Source of the DNA: Cupriavidus sp.
GTDB lineage: Bacteria > Pseudomonadota > Gammaproteobacteria > Burkholderiales > Burkholderiaceae
Reading direction: 5' to 3'
NCBI GenBank assembly: GCA_019236395.1
Contig: JAFAJB010000090.1
Location: 1-37,028 of the forward strand
DNA: 37,028 nt
The notes under the pieces were generated by a model. That model worked only from the letters and a program-made list of their open reading frames with translations, was not told the DNA's origin and searched no databases. The position numbers and the translations under genes are program-made. Shown one piece after another: positions 25,421 to 34,208 of the stretch; position 1 is the stretch's first letter; every line of letters begins with the position of its first letter.

Positions 25421-26827
25421 TTGACACATCCTGTCCCCAATCCCGAAGGCGGTGACACGTCGCTCGCGGCGCGCAGTCAGCGCGCCGTGTGGCACCCATG
25501 CACGCGCCTGCGTCCCGATGCAGGCGCCAACGAGCCGCCGCTGGCCATCGTGCGTGGCGAAGGACCCTGGCTGATCGACGCCAACGGCAAACGCCATTTC
25601 GACGCCATCAGCTCGTGGTGGGTCAACCTGTTCGGCCATGCCAATCCGGTCATCAATGCCGCGCTCACTGCGCAACTGCAGACGCTGGAACACGTGATGC
25701 TGGCCGGCTGCACGCACGAGCCGGCCGTGGAGCTAGCCGAGCGCCTGGCGGCGCTCACCGGTGGCGCGCTCGGCAATGTGTTCTATGCGTCCGATGGCGC
25801 ATCGGCCGTCGAGATCGCGCTCAAGATGAGCTTCCACTACTGGCGCAACACGGGCCTGTCGGCCAAGCGCGAGTTCGTCTGCCTGCGCCACGGCTATCAC
25901 GGCGAAACGGTGGGCGCACTGGCGGTGACCGATGTGGAAATCTTCCGCGATGCGTACGACCCACTCACGCGCCGCGCCCACGTGGTGATGTCTCCCGATG
26001 CGCGCCAGGCCACACGCGGTGAAACCGCCGCCGACGTGGCGGCTCGCGCGCTGGCTGAACTCGAAGCACTGCTGCGCGACCGCGCGGGCCATATTGCCGC
26101 GCTGATCGTCGAGCCGCTGGTGCAGGGCGCGGCCGGCATGGCGATGTACGACCCGTCGTATCTTGAAGGCGCACGCGCGCTGTGCGATCGCTACCGCGTG
26201 CACCTGATCGCCGATGAGATCGCGGTGGGCTGTGGCCGCACCGGCACGTTCTTCGCGTGGGAGCAGGCGCGCGGCGGTGATGCCGTGCCCGCCCACGCCT
26301 GGCCCGATTTCCTTTGCCTGTCGAAGGGCATCACGGGCGGCTACCTGCCGTTGTCGCTGGTGCTGTCGCGCCCGGAGATCCAGCGGGCGTTCATCGCCGA
26401 CGACATCGCGCGCAGCTTCCTGCATTCGCATTCGTACACCGGCAACCCGCTCGCGTGCCGCGCGGCGCTGGCCACGCTCGACCTGTTTGCCGCCGACGAT
26501 GTGCTCGCGCGGAACCGCGAGCGTGCGCAATGGCTCGCCAACGCCATGGCGGGCATCGCCGCCGATCCGCGTGTCACCAACGTGCGCCAGCGCGGACTGA
26601 TCTGGGCGGCCGATATCGATGCGGACGCGGCAGGCGCGAACTTTGCCGCGCGTTTCCATCTGGCGGCGCGCGAACGCGGCGTCCTGGCGCGGCCGATCGG
26701 GCACACGCTCTACGTGATGCCGCCGTATGTTTTCGATGCCGAACTGGCCAACTGGCTCGGCGAACAGTTGCTGGACACGCTGCAGGCAGTGCTGGTTCCG
26801 GCGGAGGACGCACGCCATGCTGCTTGA
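25421..26827 (+). CDS. bioA: Adenosylmethionine-8-amino-7-oxononanoate aminotransferase
   Basis: PLP enzyme converting KAPA to DAPA with SAM as amino donor, in biotin synthesis. It has 468 residues. It has WHPCTRL (25-31), [13 protein letters not shown] (64-76), [14 protein letters not shown], the PLP-binding Asp D265 ([13 protein letters not shown]) and Schiff-base lysine K302 ([13 protein letters not shown]). The start is a TTG at 25421 with AGGAG 7 bases upstream; no other start lies before the conserved WHPCT block. The rare start may keep expression low. The 3' end overlaps bioF by 11 bases. First gene of bioA-F-D-B. Confidence 0.96.
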   Translation: MTHPVPNPEGGDTSLAARSQRAVWHPCTRLRPDAGANEPPLAIVRGEGPWLIDANGKRHFDAISSWWVNLFGHANPVINAALTAQLQTLEHVMLAGCTHEPAVELAERLAALTGGALGNVFYASDGASAVEIALKMSFHYWRNTGLSAKREFVCLRHGYHGETVGALAVTDVEIFRDAYDPLTRRAHVVMSPDARQATRGETAADVAARALAELEALLRDRAGHIAALIVEPLVQGAAGMAMYDPSYLEGARALCDRYRVHLIADEIAVGCGRTGTFFAWEQARGGDAVPAHAWPDFLCLSKGITGGYLPLSLVLSRPEIQRAFIADDIARSFLHSHSYTGNPLACRAALATLDLFAADDVLARNRERAQWLANAMAGIAADPRVTNVRQRGLIWAADIDADAAGANFAARFHLAARERGVLARPIGHTLYVMPPYVFDAELANWLGEQLLDTLQAVLVPAEDARHAA

Positions 26828-28037
26828 TCACCTGAAACGCGCCGCCGCGGAACGCGAGGCCCAGTCGCTGACGCGCCGTCGTCGCATCGCCCATACGGCC
26901 TGCGCGCCGCACCAGTCGGTCGGCGCAGTCGACGCCACGCCCACGCCGTTGCTCACGTTCTGCAGCAATGACTACCTTGGCCTGGCCGATCACGGATCGA
27001 TCGCCCATGCGCTGGCCGAAGGCGCGCATCGCTACGGCGCGGGCAGCGGCGCATCGCATCTGGTCAGCGGCCATTCGCTTGCGCATGCACAGCTCGAACA
27101 CGAACTGGCGCGCTGGCTGGCCCCGTACATTCCGCAGGCGCAGGCGCTGTACTTCTGCACCGGCTACATGGCAAACCTGGCCGTGCTGACGTCGCTCGGC
27201 ACCGCCGGCGCGACGCTGTTCTGCGAGACCCTGAACCATGCTTCGTTGATCGATGGCGCACGCCTGGCACGTGCTGACGTGCAGCGCTATCCGCATGGCG
27301 ACACCAAGGCGCTGGACGCACTGCTGGCCGCCAGCGCGAGCGAACTGAAGCTGATCGTGACCGACAGCGTGTTCAGCATGGATGGCGACATCGCGCCGCT
27401 TGCCGCGCTGCTGGAAGTGGCGGAGCGCCACGACGCGTGGATCATCGTCGATGATGCGCACGGCTTCGGCGTGCTCGGCGAAAACGGCCACGGCGTGTTC
27501 GAACACCTGGGCCTGCGCTCGGAGCGGCTGGTCTATGTCGGCACGCTCGGCAAGGCGGCCGGCGTGGCGGGCGCATTCGTGGCCGCGCACGAGACGATCA
27601 TCGAGCATCTCGTCAACACGGCGCGCCCGTACATCTACACCACGGCCGCGCCGCCGGCCGTCGCGCATGCGTTGCTGACGAGCCTCGACATCATCGCCGG
27701 CGAAGAAGGCCACTCCCGTCGTGCCCATCTGGCCGATTTGATCGCACAACTGCGTGCCGGACTCGGCGCGCTTGCAGCACAGGCGGGCTGGACGCTCGGC
27801 GAGAGCGAGACGGCCATCCAGCCGCTGATCATCGGCGACAACGCGGCAGCGCTGGCGCTGTCGGCCGCGCTCGAAGCCGATGGCATTCGCGTTGGCGCGA
27901 TCCGGCCGCCGACGGTGGCTGCGGGAACCGCGCGGCTGCGCATCACGCTGTCGGCGTCGCATACGGTGGCAGATGTGCAGCGGCTGCTGGAGGCGATCGC
28001 ACGCGCGATGCCGCAGCGGCACCAGGAGGCCGCATGA
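26817..28037 (+). CDS. bioF: 8-amino-7-oxononanoate synthase
   Basis: PLP enzyme condensing pimeloyl-ACP/CoA with alanine to give KAPA, the step before BioA. It has 406 residues of the alpha-oxoamine synthase family: [14 protein letters not shown] (47-59), [24 protein letters not shown] (210-221) and Schiff-base lysine K246 ([12 protein letters not shown]). ATG 26817 lies inside the end of bioA, with GGAGG about 10 bases before it. The last four bases overlap bioD (ATGA). Confidence 0.96.
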   Translation: MLLDHLKRAAAEREAQSLTRRRRIAHTACAPHQSVGAVDATPTPLLTFCSNDYLGLADHGSIAHALAEGAHRYGAGSGASHLVSGHSLAHAQLEHELARWLAPYIPQAQALYFCTGYMANLAVLTSLGTAGATLFCETLNHASLIDGARLARADVQRYPHGDTKALDALLAASASELKLIVTDSVFSMDGDIAPLAALLEVAERHDAWIIVDDAHGFGVLGENGHGVFEHLGLRSERLVYVGTLGKAAGVAGAFVAAHETIIEHLVNTARPYIYTTAAPPAVAHALLTSLDIIAGEEGHSRRAHLADLIAQLRAGLGALAAQAGWTLGESETAIQPLIIGDNAAALALSAALEADGIRVGAIRPPTVAAGTARLRITLSASHTVADVQRLLEAIARAMPQRHQEAA

Positions 28038-28789
28038 CGGTCATCGCCAACAGGCCGGAGCGTTTCGCCTGCTTCATCACCGGCACCGATACCGGCGTGG
28101 GCAAGACCCATGCAACCGCCACGCTGCTGCATGCGCTCCACGAGGCGGGTTACAGCACGGTGGGCATGAAGCCCGTTGCCGCTGGCGGCGAATGGCTCGA
28201 CGATCACTGGCAGAACGACGACGTCGATCAGCTTCGCGCAGCAGGCTCGGTGATCGTGCCGCAGGAAGAGATGTGCCCGTTCTTCTTTCACACCCCGGCA
28301 TCGCCGCACCTGGCCGCCGCGCTGGAAGGCGTGCGTATCACGCGCAAGCCGATTCGCGAGGCATTCGAGTCGCTGAGCCAGCGTGCCGAGGCAGTGGTTG
28401 TCGAAGGCGTGGGCGGATTCATCGTGCCGCTCGATGTCGGCGCCGTGCGCTGGAACACGGCGGACCTGGCCGCGATGCTCGACGTGCCGGTGATCATGGT
28501 GGTTGGCATCCGCCTGGGCTGCCTCAGCCACGCAATGCTGACCGCCGAAGCGATCCGGGCGCGTGGACTGAAGCTTGCCGGCTGGATCGCCAATCGCATC
28601 GATCCCGAGATGCTGCTGGCCACCGAGAACATCGTCACGCTGCAGGATGCAATCGACGCGCCGATGCTCGGCGAGCTGCCCTGGCAGGTCGCGCCGGCCG
28701 TTGCCGCCCAATACCTCGACCTCGCGCCGCTGCTGTCCGGCGTGGCACCCGTCGTCTCCCATAACAATGCCGCCGCGCATCGCGCGTGA
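28034..28789 (+). CDS. bioD: Dethiobiotin synthetase
   Basis: ATP-dependent carboxylation of DAPA to dethiobiotin. It has 251 residues. The P-loop GTDTGVGKT is at 17-25. [11 protein letters not shown] carries the substrate-binding Lys, and [11 protein letters not shown] is the second metal/ATP-binding block. It also has the ANRID segment seen in BioD. It overlaps bioF by ATGA; bioB starts 28 bases after it. An N-terminal extension of about 10 residues precedes the fold. Confidence 0.95.
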   Translation: MTVIANRPERFACFITGTDTGVGKTHATATLLHALHEAGYSTVGMKPVAAGGEWLDDHWQNDDVDQLRAAGSVIVPQEEMCPFFFHTPASPHLAAALEGVRITRKPIREAFESLSQRAEAVVVEGVGGFIVPLDVGAVRWNTADLAAMLDVPVIMVVGIRLGCLSHAMLTAEAIRARGLKLAGWIANRIDPEMLLATENIVTLQDAIDAPMLGELPWQVAPAVAAQYLDLAPLLSGVAPVVSHNNAAAHRA

Positions 28790-28817
28790 GCTGCCCCAAC
28801 CGAACCCTCAATCGATC

Positions 28818-29855
28818 ATGACGCAACGAACCCACTACACCATCGCCACCGTCTCCCCCGAATCGCTGCGCCAGTCGGCCCGCAACATCGCGGCCGCCGC
28901 GCCGAAGGAAGGCGATGCCTGGCGTGTCGACGATGTTGCCGCACTGTTTGCACTGCCGTTCAACGACCTGCTGTTCCGCGCCCAGCAAGTGCAGCGCGAG
29001 AACTTCGATGCGAACACCGTGCAACTGTCGACGCTGCTGTCGATCAAGACCGGTGGCTGCGAAGAGGATTGCGGCTACTGCTCGCAGAGCGCGCACCACG
29101 AGGCCGGTGTGAAGGCCGAGAAGCTGATGGACCTGGAGGCCGTGCTCGATGCCGCCAAGTCCGCCAAGGCCAACGGCGCCACGCGCTTCTGCATGGGCGC
29201 CGCCTGGCGCAGCCCGAAGGACCGCCACCTGGAGCCGGTGATGGACATGGTGCGCGAGGTGAAGGCGCTGGGCATGGAAACCTGCATGACGCTGGGCATG
29301 CTCAAGGCCGAACAGGCGCAGCAGCTGAAGGAGGCGGGGCTGGACTACTACAACCACAACCTCGATACCTCGCCCGAGTACTACGGCAAGATCATCACCA
29401 CGCGCACCTACCAGGATCGCCTGGACACCATCGGCCATGTGCGCGAAGCGGGCATCAACGTCTGCTCCGGCGGCATCGTGGGCATGGGCGAAACGCGCGA
29501 GGCGCGTGCGGGCCTGATCGCGCAACTGGCCAATATGGACCCGTACCCGGAGTCGGTTCCCATCAACAACCTGGTGCCGATCGAGGGCACGCCGCTGGCC
29601 GGCACCGAGGCGCTGGACCCGTTCGAGTTCGTTCGCACGATTGCTGTGGCACGCATCACGATGCCGCGCGCGAAGGTACGGCTGTCCGCTGGCCGCGAGG
29701 TCATGGACGAAGCGCTGCAGGCGCTGTGCTTCATGGCGGGTGCGAACTCCATTTTCTATGGTGAGAAGCTGCTGACGACCGGTAATCCGCAGGCAGAGCG
29801 CGATCGTGCTTTGCTGGCACGACTCGGTATTCGTGCGGAGGGGCACGCGGGCTGA
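28818..29855 (+). CDS. bioB: Biotin synthase
   Basis: Radical-SAM enzyme inserting sulfur into dethiobiotin. It has 345 residues. The [4Fe-4S] cysteines are C81, C85 and C88 ([13 protein letters not shown]); the second-cluster cysteines and the [12 protein letters not shown] block are present. ATG 28818 is preferred by family length; longer in-frame readings overlap bioD. It ends the biotin operon, with a hairpin 14 bases after the stop. Confidence 0.97.
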   Translation: MTQRTHYTIATVSPESLRQSARNIAAAAPKEGDAWRVDDVAALFALPFNDLLFRAQQVQRENFDANTVQLSTLLSIKTGGCEEDCGYCSQSAHHEAGVKAEKLMDLEAVLDAAKSAKANGATRFCMGAAWRSPKDRHLEPVMDMVREVKALGMETCMTLGMLKAEQAQQLKEAGLDYYNHNLDTSPEYYGKIITTRTYQDRLDTIGHVREAGINVCSGGIVGMGETREARAGLIAQLANMDPYPESVPINNLVPIEGTPLAGTEALDPFEFVRTIAVARITMPRAKVRLSAGREVMDEALQALCFMAGANSIFYGEKLLTTGNPQAERDRALLARLGIRAEGHAG

Positions 29856-29868
29856 TAGAGGGAGCGAT

Positions 29869-29891
29869 GGAGGCGCGCCGTGTGCGCCTCC
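29869..29891 (+). terminator. Hairpin after bioB
   Basis: GGAGGCGC (29869-29876) pairs perfectly with GCGCCTCC (29884-29891), 7-base loop. There is no T-tract after it, so it may be an mRNA-end structure rather than an intrinsic terminator. Confidence 0.4.
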
Positions 29892-30000
29892 GTTGGGGGC
29901 CGTTGTGTGATGTGTCGTGCGCGAGCGTTGACCGCGCACAAAGTGTGTTCAGGGCTCGTCCCGTAGCGTGGCAACGGTGTTTCTCAAACGAGAGTGGAGC

Positions 30001-30351
30001 ATGAGCGCCGTTGTCCCTGAAATTGATCGCAGACGGGTGTGGTCAGTGACTGAACGCTGCATACGGATCCTGTGGTCCGTACTCCTTGCCATTACGTTGA
30101 TCGGTGGCGTCATCGATATGCTGTCTGTCAGCGGCCAAATCGATAGTGGACTTCCTCCCGATTTGCCGCTCTGGAGACTGCACGGCTTCTCGGATGCAAG
30201 AGCGTTTTACGATTCCAATGGCACAGGCATAGTCAATGCCTGCTTTGCGCTTGTGGGCCTGTGGCTACCCCGGCGAAGCCGCTGGCTGAGATGGGCGTGG
30301 TCCATTCCCTTCGTGGCGTCGACAGCCATCAACAGCTATCTCTATCTCTAG
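30001..30351 (+). CDS. Small membrane protein, unknown
   Basis: A 116-residue protein with three predicted transmembrane segments (about 24-43, 75-91 and 96-114) and a basic N-terminus. No family is recognised. The end of TM2 reads LPRRSRWLRW, echoing RMPRWLRW in the membrane protein on the other strand at 30363-30656, whose stop lies 11 bases away. The start at 30001 follows GTGGAG; an upstream GTG at 29968 is less likely. Base composition drops from here to about 31300 compared with the neighbours, suggesting acquired DNA. Its function is unknown, possibly a partner of the DUF2778 gene. Confidence 0.6.
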   Translation: MSAVVPEIDRRRVWSVTERCIRILWSVLLAITLIGGVIDMLSVSGQIDSGLPPDLPLWRLHGFSDARAFYDSNGTGIVNACFALVGLWLPRRSRWLRWAWSIPFVASTAINSYLYL

Positions 30352-30362
30352 CAAGCGCGCGT

Positions 30363-30656
30363 TCAGCCGTTGGTGATGTAAGGCACCACGAAGTACATAC
30401 CGAGGCACAGCCAGCGTAGCCATCGGGGCATCCGCTGGATCAGGACCGCAGCGATGGCAATCGGCGTAAGCAGGATATGTATCGCAGCGGCCACGAGATA
30501 GTTTTGCTGGGATTTGTATGCCCACACACCAGCGACTGCCTCGGCGTTGAACGGATATTGCTCCGGAAAATGCCAGGCGTGCCACATTTCCACGGTGAGT
30601 GCTATGCCCCAAAAGACCAGAAGGCCCGTGGCAATCCATTTAATAGATGACGTCAA
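30363..30656 (-). CDS. Small membrane protein, candidate immunity partner of the DUF2778 protein
   Basis: A 97-residue protein with three hydrophobic segments (about 6-23, 52-72 and 78-94), a loop rich in aromatic residues between the first two (MWHAWHFPEQYPF) and the basic turn QRMPRWLRW. The start is a TTG at 30656 with AAAGGA 8 bases upstream, inside the 3' end of the DUF2778 gene: the two overlap by 17 bases and are translationally coupled. A competing frame that starts at the TAAATG junction (30639) gives an Arg/His/Pro-rich sequence with no membrane pattern and was not chosen. The coupling and membrane location fit an immunity protein for a periplasmic toxin, but no homologue is recognised. 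Confidence 0.65.
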   Translation of the reverse strand: MTSSIKWIATGLLVFWGIALTVEMWHAWHFPEQYPFNAEAVAGVWAYKSQQNYLVAAAIHILLTPIAIAAVLIQRMPRWLRWLCLGMYFVVPYITNG

Positions 30657-31245
30657 GGCTCATGTCCTTTGCGTAGTAGATGAATTCCTTGATAAACGCC
30701 TGCAAGGCGCTGGTCAGGTCGATGCATCCAAGCGACCCGGGAACGGTCCCACCGTGTATCGAGAAATCCGATCTGCCAAACGTTTCTGTTCCGGCCTGTG
30801 GTTTCAGCCAGACTCTATGAGTTCCCCATGCGACTGATCCACCGGGAAAGTTCGTCCACGTATCAAATGGATAGTAGCTGGCAATTTTCCTTATCAGACT
30901 GAGGTCATCCCACCGCTGATACTGGGATTGCATTGCCGTGTAGCGTCCGGCCAGTATTGGGCCCGTACTCCGCTTGTGTTGATGTTCGGGGCCCGAGAAT
31001 CCCCGCTTGCCAGAGGTTGCCGGCCATTGATGCGTGACTCGTCCATCTTCAATCCAGGCGAGCGATGTGCCATTGAAACGCAGTCGAGCATGGCGGCGCT
31101 CGATGCGACGCGTTACCTCTTCCAGATTCAGGTACCGGACCATTTGCAGCGTCGAGATGTCCGGGGACATAAAGCCACCGAGCCGGTGAAATTCCGAGCG
31201 AAGGTTTTCGTTGTCGATGATCCAGGCGATTCTTGATGCATCCAT
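30640..31245 (-). CDS. DUF2778/Tlde1-like L,D-transpeptidase-fold protein
   Basis: A 201-residue protein. After about 54 unplaced residues comes the domain: RLRFNGTSLAWIEDGRV (54-70), QWPATSGK, GPILAGRYTA (95-104), GTHRVWLKPQ (141-150), then the catalytic block FSIHGGTVPGSLGCIDLT with H164 and C174. This His...Gly-Cys-Ile pattern is that of DUF2778, which includes type VI L,D-transpeptidase effectors (Tlde1) acting on peptidoglycan. No signal peptide is seen, as with secretion-system effectors. ATG 31245 has GAAGAGG about 10 bases upstream; longer starts at 31305, 31386 and GTG 31392 are possible. It is followed by a coupled membrane protein. No secretion genes (VgrG, Hcp, PAAR) are in the window, so the toxin role is inference. 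Confidence 0.72.
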   Translation of the reverse strand: MDASRIAWIIDNENLRSEFHRLGGFMSPDISTLQMVRYLNLEEVTRRIERRHARLRFNGTSLAWIEDGRVTHQWPATSGKRGFSGPEHQHKRSTGPILAGRYTAMQSQYQRWDDLSLIRKIASYYPFDTWTNFPGGSVAWGTHRVWLKPQAGTETFGRSDFSIHGGTVPGSLGCIDLTSALQAFIKEFIYYAKDMSLDVIY

Positions 31246-31501
31246 GATGCTTCTACCTCTTCCAGTTGGCTTGTTGTCTGAAATATTCTTTTCACTGGGG
31301 GCCATCGATCCTGCCACGCCCCGCTCTCCCCCGACTAGGCCAACCGAGCGATATGCAATGCACTTTCGCTGATCCCCTACGCCCATAAGCACGCCCCCTC
31401 AGAGATCCGCCATGCGGAACCCCTTCCCGCAACCCAAGCGCCGACGCGCGACCTCTGCCAAAATGCTTCATCCAACAAGAGAAAAGCACACTGGAGTCGA
31501 G

Positions 31502-32443
31502 ATGAAGTTGCAGCTGTACGTGCCGGATGGCCGCTATGCGCCGTGGATCGAAGGCTTTGCCGAGGTATTGCCGGAAGCGCAATGCCTGACCTGGGAAGAG
31601 AGCCAGGGCCAGCAGGTGGACTACGCCGTGGTGTGGCGTCCGCCGGTGGAAATGCTGCGTGGCCGCACCGATCTGAAGGCCGTCTTCAATCTCGGCGCCG
31701 GTGTCGACGGCATCCTGCGCCTGCGCGACCGCGACCCGCAGGCGCTGCCCGCCGGGGTGCCGATCGTCCGGCTCGACGACGCGGGCATGGCCGCGCAGAT
31801 GAGCGAATACGTCACTGCTGCCGCGTTGCGCTACTTCCGCAAGCTTGACGCCTACGACGTGCAGGAGCGGGCCGGTACGTGGAAATTCCTGAAGCCGCAT
31901 CGCCGTGCCGATTTCACGATCGGCGTGATGGGCATCGGCACCCTCGGCTCGCATATCGCGCGCACGCTGGCTGGCTTCGGCTTCCCGGTACGCGGGTGGA
32001 GCCGCTCGCCGAAGACGGTGGAGGGCGTGCAGTCATTCCATGGCGACGACGGCCAGGCCGCATTCCTCGATGGTTTGCGCGTGCTCGTCAACGTGCTGCC
32101 GCTGACGCCCGAGACCGAGGACATCATCGACACTGGCCTGCTGTATCGCCTGGCGCACGGCGCCTATGTGATCAACGTGGCGCGTGGCCAGCACCTTGTG
32201 GAAGAGGACCTGCTGGCAGCCGTGCAGGACGGCCAGATCGCGGGCGCCACACTCGATGTATTCCGTACCGAGCCGCTGCCGGCCGATCATCCCTACTGGC
32301 AGGAGCCACGTATCACGATCACGCCGCACATCTCGGCGCTGACGCTGCGCGAGGACAGCATCGCGCAGATCGCCGGGAAGATCCGCCTGCTCCAGGCAGG
32401 CAAGCCGATCGTCGGCGTGGTGGATCTGCAGCGCGGCTACTAG
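31502..32443 (+). CDS. ghrA: Glyoxylate/hydroxypyruvate reductase A-type 2-hydroxyacid dehydrogenase
   Basis: NAD(P)H-dependent reduction of glyoxylate or hydroxypyruvate in the cytoplasm. It has 313 residues. The nucleotide loop is G144-x-G146-xx-G149 (GVMGIGTLGS), with WSRSP after beta-2 (NADPH type). Catalytic R228 (NVARGQHLVEEDLL), E257 (DVFRTEPLP) and H276 (TPHISAL) are all present. The start at ATG 31502 gives the usual GhrA length; longer in-frame readings add a poor leader. It sits 41 bases before the HMG-CoA lyase gene. With AceK in the same region, glyoxylate would be a natural substrate. Confidence 0.9.
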   Translation: MKLQLYVPDGRYAPWIEGFAEVLPEAQCLTWEESQGQQVDYAVVWRPPVEMLRGRTDLKAVFNLGAGVDGILRLRDRDPQALPAGVPIVRLDDAGMAAQMSEYVTAAALRYFRKLDAYDVQERAGTWKFLKPHRRADFTIGVMGIGTLGSHIARTLAGFGFPVRGWSRSPKTVEGVQSFHGDDGQAAFLDGLRVLVNVLPLTPETEDIIDTGLLYRLAHGAYVINVARGQHLVEEDLLAAVQDGQIAGATLDVFRTEPLPADHPYWQEPRITITPHISALTLREDSIAQIAGKIRLLQAGKPIVGVVDLQRGY

Positions 32444-32484
32444 CCCACGGCAGCCACGCTTTCACCGGGGAACAGGAGACAGAC

Positions 32485-33417
32485 ATGACAATGCCCCAAT
32501 ACGTGAAGATCGTCGAAGTCGGCCCGCGCGACGGCCTGCAGAACGAGAAGGCTATCGTGCCGACCGACGTCAAGGTCGCGCTGGTCAACAAGCTGTCCGA
32601 CGCGGGCTTCGTCAATATCGAGGCCGCGTCGTTCGTCTCACCCAAATGGGTGCCGCAGATGGCCGACGGCGCCGACGTGATGGCGCGCATCGCGCGGCGT
32701 CCCGGCACGCTGTACTCGGTGCTGACGCCGAACATGAAGGGCTTCGAGGCCGCCGTGGCCTCCGGCGCCGACGAGGTCGTGATTTTCGGCGCGGCCAGCG
32801 AGGCGTTCTCGCAGAAGAACATCAACTGTTCGATCGCCGAGTCGATCGCGCGCTTCGAGCCCGTGGCCGCAGCCGCGAAGGAACAAGGCGTGCGGCTGCG
32901 CGGGAGCATTTCGTGCGCGCTGGGCTGCCCGTATCAGGGCGAGGTGCCGGTCCACGCCGTGGTCGACGTGGTGCGCCGCATGCGCGCGCTGGGCTGTGAC
33001 GAGATCGACATCGCCGATACGATCGGCGTCGGCACGCCGACGAAGGTGCAGGAAGTGATGCGCGCGGTGTCGGCGGAGTTTCCGATCGATCGACTGTCGG
33101 GCCATTTCCACGACACCTATGGCCAGGCGCTGTCGAACATCCTGGCCAGTCTGGAAGTCGGCATCGGCATCTTCCATGCATCGGTGGCGGGCCTGGGTGG
33201 CTGCCCGTACGCGAAGGGGGCCACCGGCAACGTGGCCACGGAGGACGTGCTCTACATGCTGCACGGCATGGGCCTGCACACGGGCATCGAGCTCGATGAC
33301 GTGGTGCGTGCTGGCGACTTTATCTCGCAGGCCATCGGCCGCCCCAACAACTCGCGCGTTGGTCGGGCGTTGCTCACCAAGTGGGCAGCCCAGGCTGGCG
33401 AGACCGCCTGCGTCTGA
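32485..33417 (+). CDS. liuE: Hydroxymethylglutaryl-CoA lyase
   Basis: Cleaves HMG-CoA to acetyl-CoA and acetoacetate, the last step of leucine degradation; also called mvaB or hmgL. It has 310 residues of TIM barrel. VEVGPRDGLQNE contains catalytic R15 and metal ligand D16, the metal histidines are H207 and H209 (GHFHDTYGQ), and the active-site loop cysteine is C240 (VAGLGGCPYAKGATGNVATE). ACAGGAGAC sits just before ATG 32485. It is about 7.5 kb from liuC, separated by the biotin genes and the AT-rich islet. No LiuR palindrome was seen before it or before ghrA. Confidence 0.96.
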   Translation: MTMPQYVKIVEVGPRDGLQNEKAIVPTDVKVALVNKLSDAGFVNIEAASFVSPKWVPQMADGADVMARIARRPGTLYSVLTPNMKGFEAAVASGADEVVIFGAASEAFSQKNINCSIAESIARFEPVAAAAKEQGVRLRGSISCALGCPYQGEVPVHAVVDVVRRMRALGCDEIDIADTIGVGTPTKVQEVMRAVSAEFPIDRLSGHFHDTYGQALSNILASLEVGIGIFHASVAGLGGCPYAKGATGNVATEDVLYMLHGMGLHTGIELDDVVRAGDFISQAIGRPNNSRVGRALLTKWAAQAGETACV

Positions 33418-33459
33418 TCAGTAAATACAATCAGAAGAAACAAGAAGGAGAATGGATCA

Positions 33460-33957
33460 ATGAGCGAAACCACCGTGCTCCCCGAAGCCGCGCAACGCGT
33501 GGCCGACCTGCTGGCCGGCATCGGCCACGACCGTCCCGTGGTGATGCTGCCTGCCACCGGCAAGACCTCGGCGGAAGCCGCCGCCGGTCTTGGTTGCAGC
33601 GTCGCCGAGATCGCCAAGTCGATCATCTTCCGACGTGTGCAGGACGATTTGCCCGTGCTGGTGATCGCCAGCGGCAGCAACCGGGTCGATGAAGCCAAGG
33701 TGGCCGCGCGCGTAGGTGCGCTTGGCAAGGCCGATGCGAAGTTCGTGCGCGAGAAGACCGGCTACGCGATCGGCGGGGTCTGCCCGATCGGCCATGCGGT
33801 CGCGCCTGTGATGCTGCTCGACCAGGACCTGTTCCGCTATGAGAGCGTATGGGCGGCTGCCGGTCATCCGCACGCCGTCTTCAACCTGACGCCGCAACAG
33901 CTCCAGACGATGACTGGCGCGGAAGTGGCTGACGTTGCGCAGGCGAGCGAGGCATGA
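33460..33957 (+). CDS. YbaK/ProX-type aminoacyl-tRNA deacylase
   Basis: A 165-residue single-domain protein of the YbaK/EbsC/ProX family that hydrolyses mischarged tRNAs (Cys- or Ala-tRNA-Pro). It has the family-typical [15 protein letters not shown] with the active-site Lys, [14 protein letters not shown] and [20 protein letters not shown] about 9 bases before ATG 33460 gives a clear site. It overlaps the DUF1289 gene by ATGA and leads a four-gene coupled group after HMG-CoA lyase. The exact mischarged substrate cannot be read from sequence. Confidence 0.9.
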   Translation: MSETTVLPEAAQRVADLLAGIGHDRPVVMLPATGKTSAEAAAGLGCSVAEIAKSIIFRRVQDDLPVLVIASGSNRVDEAKVAARVGALGKADAKFVREKTGYAIGGVCPIGHAVAPVMLLDQDLFRYESVWAAAGHPHAVFNLTPQQLQTMTGAEVADVAQASEA

Positions 33958-34208
33958 CGTCCGCGCAACGCCGTCTCCTGGCTGACCTGGTACGCGGCGC
34001 CGCCGCGGCGCAGATCGTCGAGCCCGTGCCGTCGCCGTGCCGCAACGTCTGCAGGATGGACGCGGCGAGCGGCTTTTGCGAAGGCTGCCTGCGCACGATC
34101 GAGGAGATCGCGGGCTGGTCAAAGGCCGACGACGCCGAACGCCGCCGCATCTGGGCACGGCTGCCCGCGCGCGTGTCGAGCCTGTGCCCGGCGGGGAGCG
34201 ACGCATGA
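33954..34208 (+). CDS. DUF1289 family protein
   Basis: An 84-residue protein with the DUF1289 motif [20 protein letters not shown], continuing [20 protein letters not shown], then RIWARLPAR. Four cysteines (CRNVC and CEGC), plus a later one near the C-terminus, could bind a metal. The function of the family is unknown. It overlaps the YbaK-like gene and the MBL gene by ATGA on both sides. Confidence 0.9.
   Translation: MTSAQRRLLADLVRGAAAAQIVEPVPSPCRNVCRMDAASGFCEGCLRTIEEIAGWSKADDAERRRIWARLPARVSSLCPAGSDA

Noticed and set aside
30265-30639. 124-residue minus-strand frame starting at the TAAATG junction after the DUF2778 gene
   Set aside because: The ATG is well placed, but the product is Arg/His/Pro/Cys-rich and unstructured in look, whereas the frame from TTG 30656 gives a coherent three-helix membrane protein with a good ribosome-binding site.
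29990-31300. Insertion sequence or prophage remnant
   Set aside because: The AT-richer islet has no transposase, integrase, terminal inverted repeats or tRNA target.
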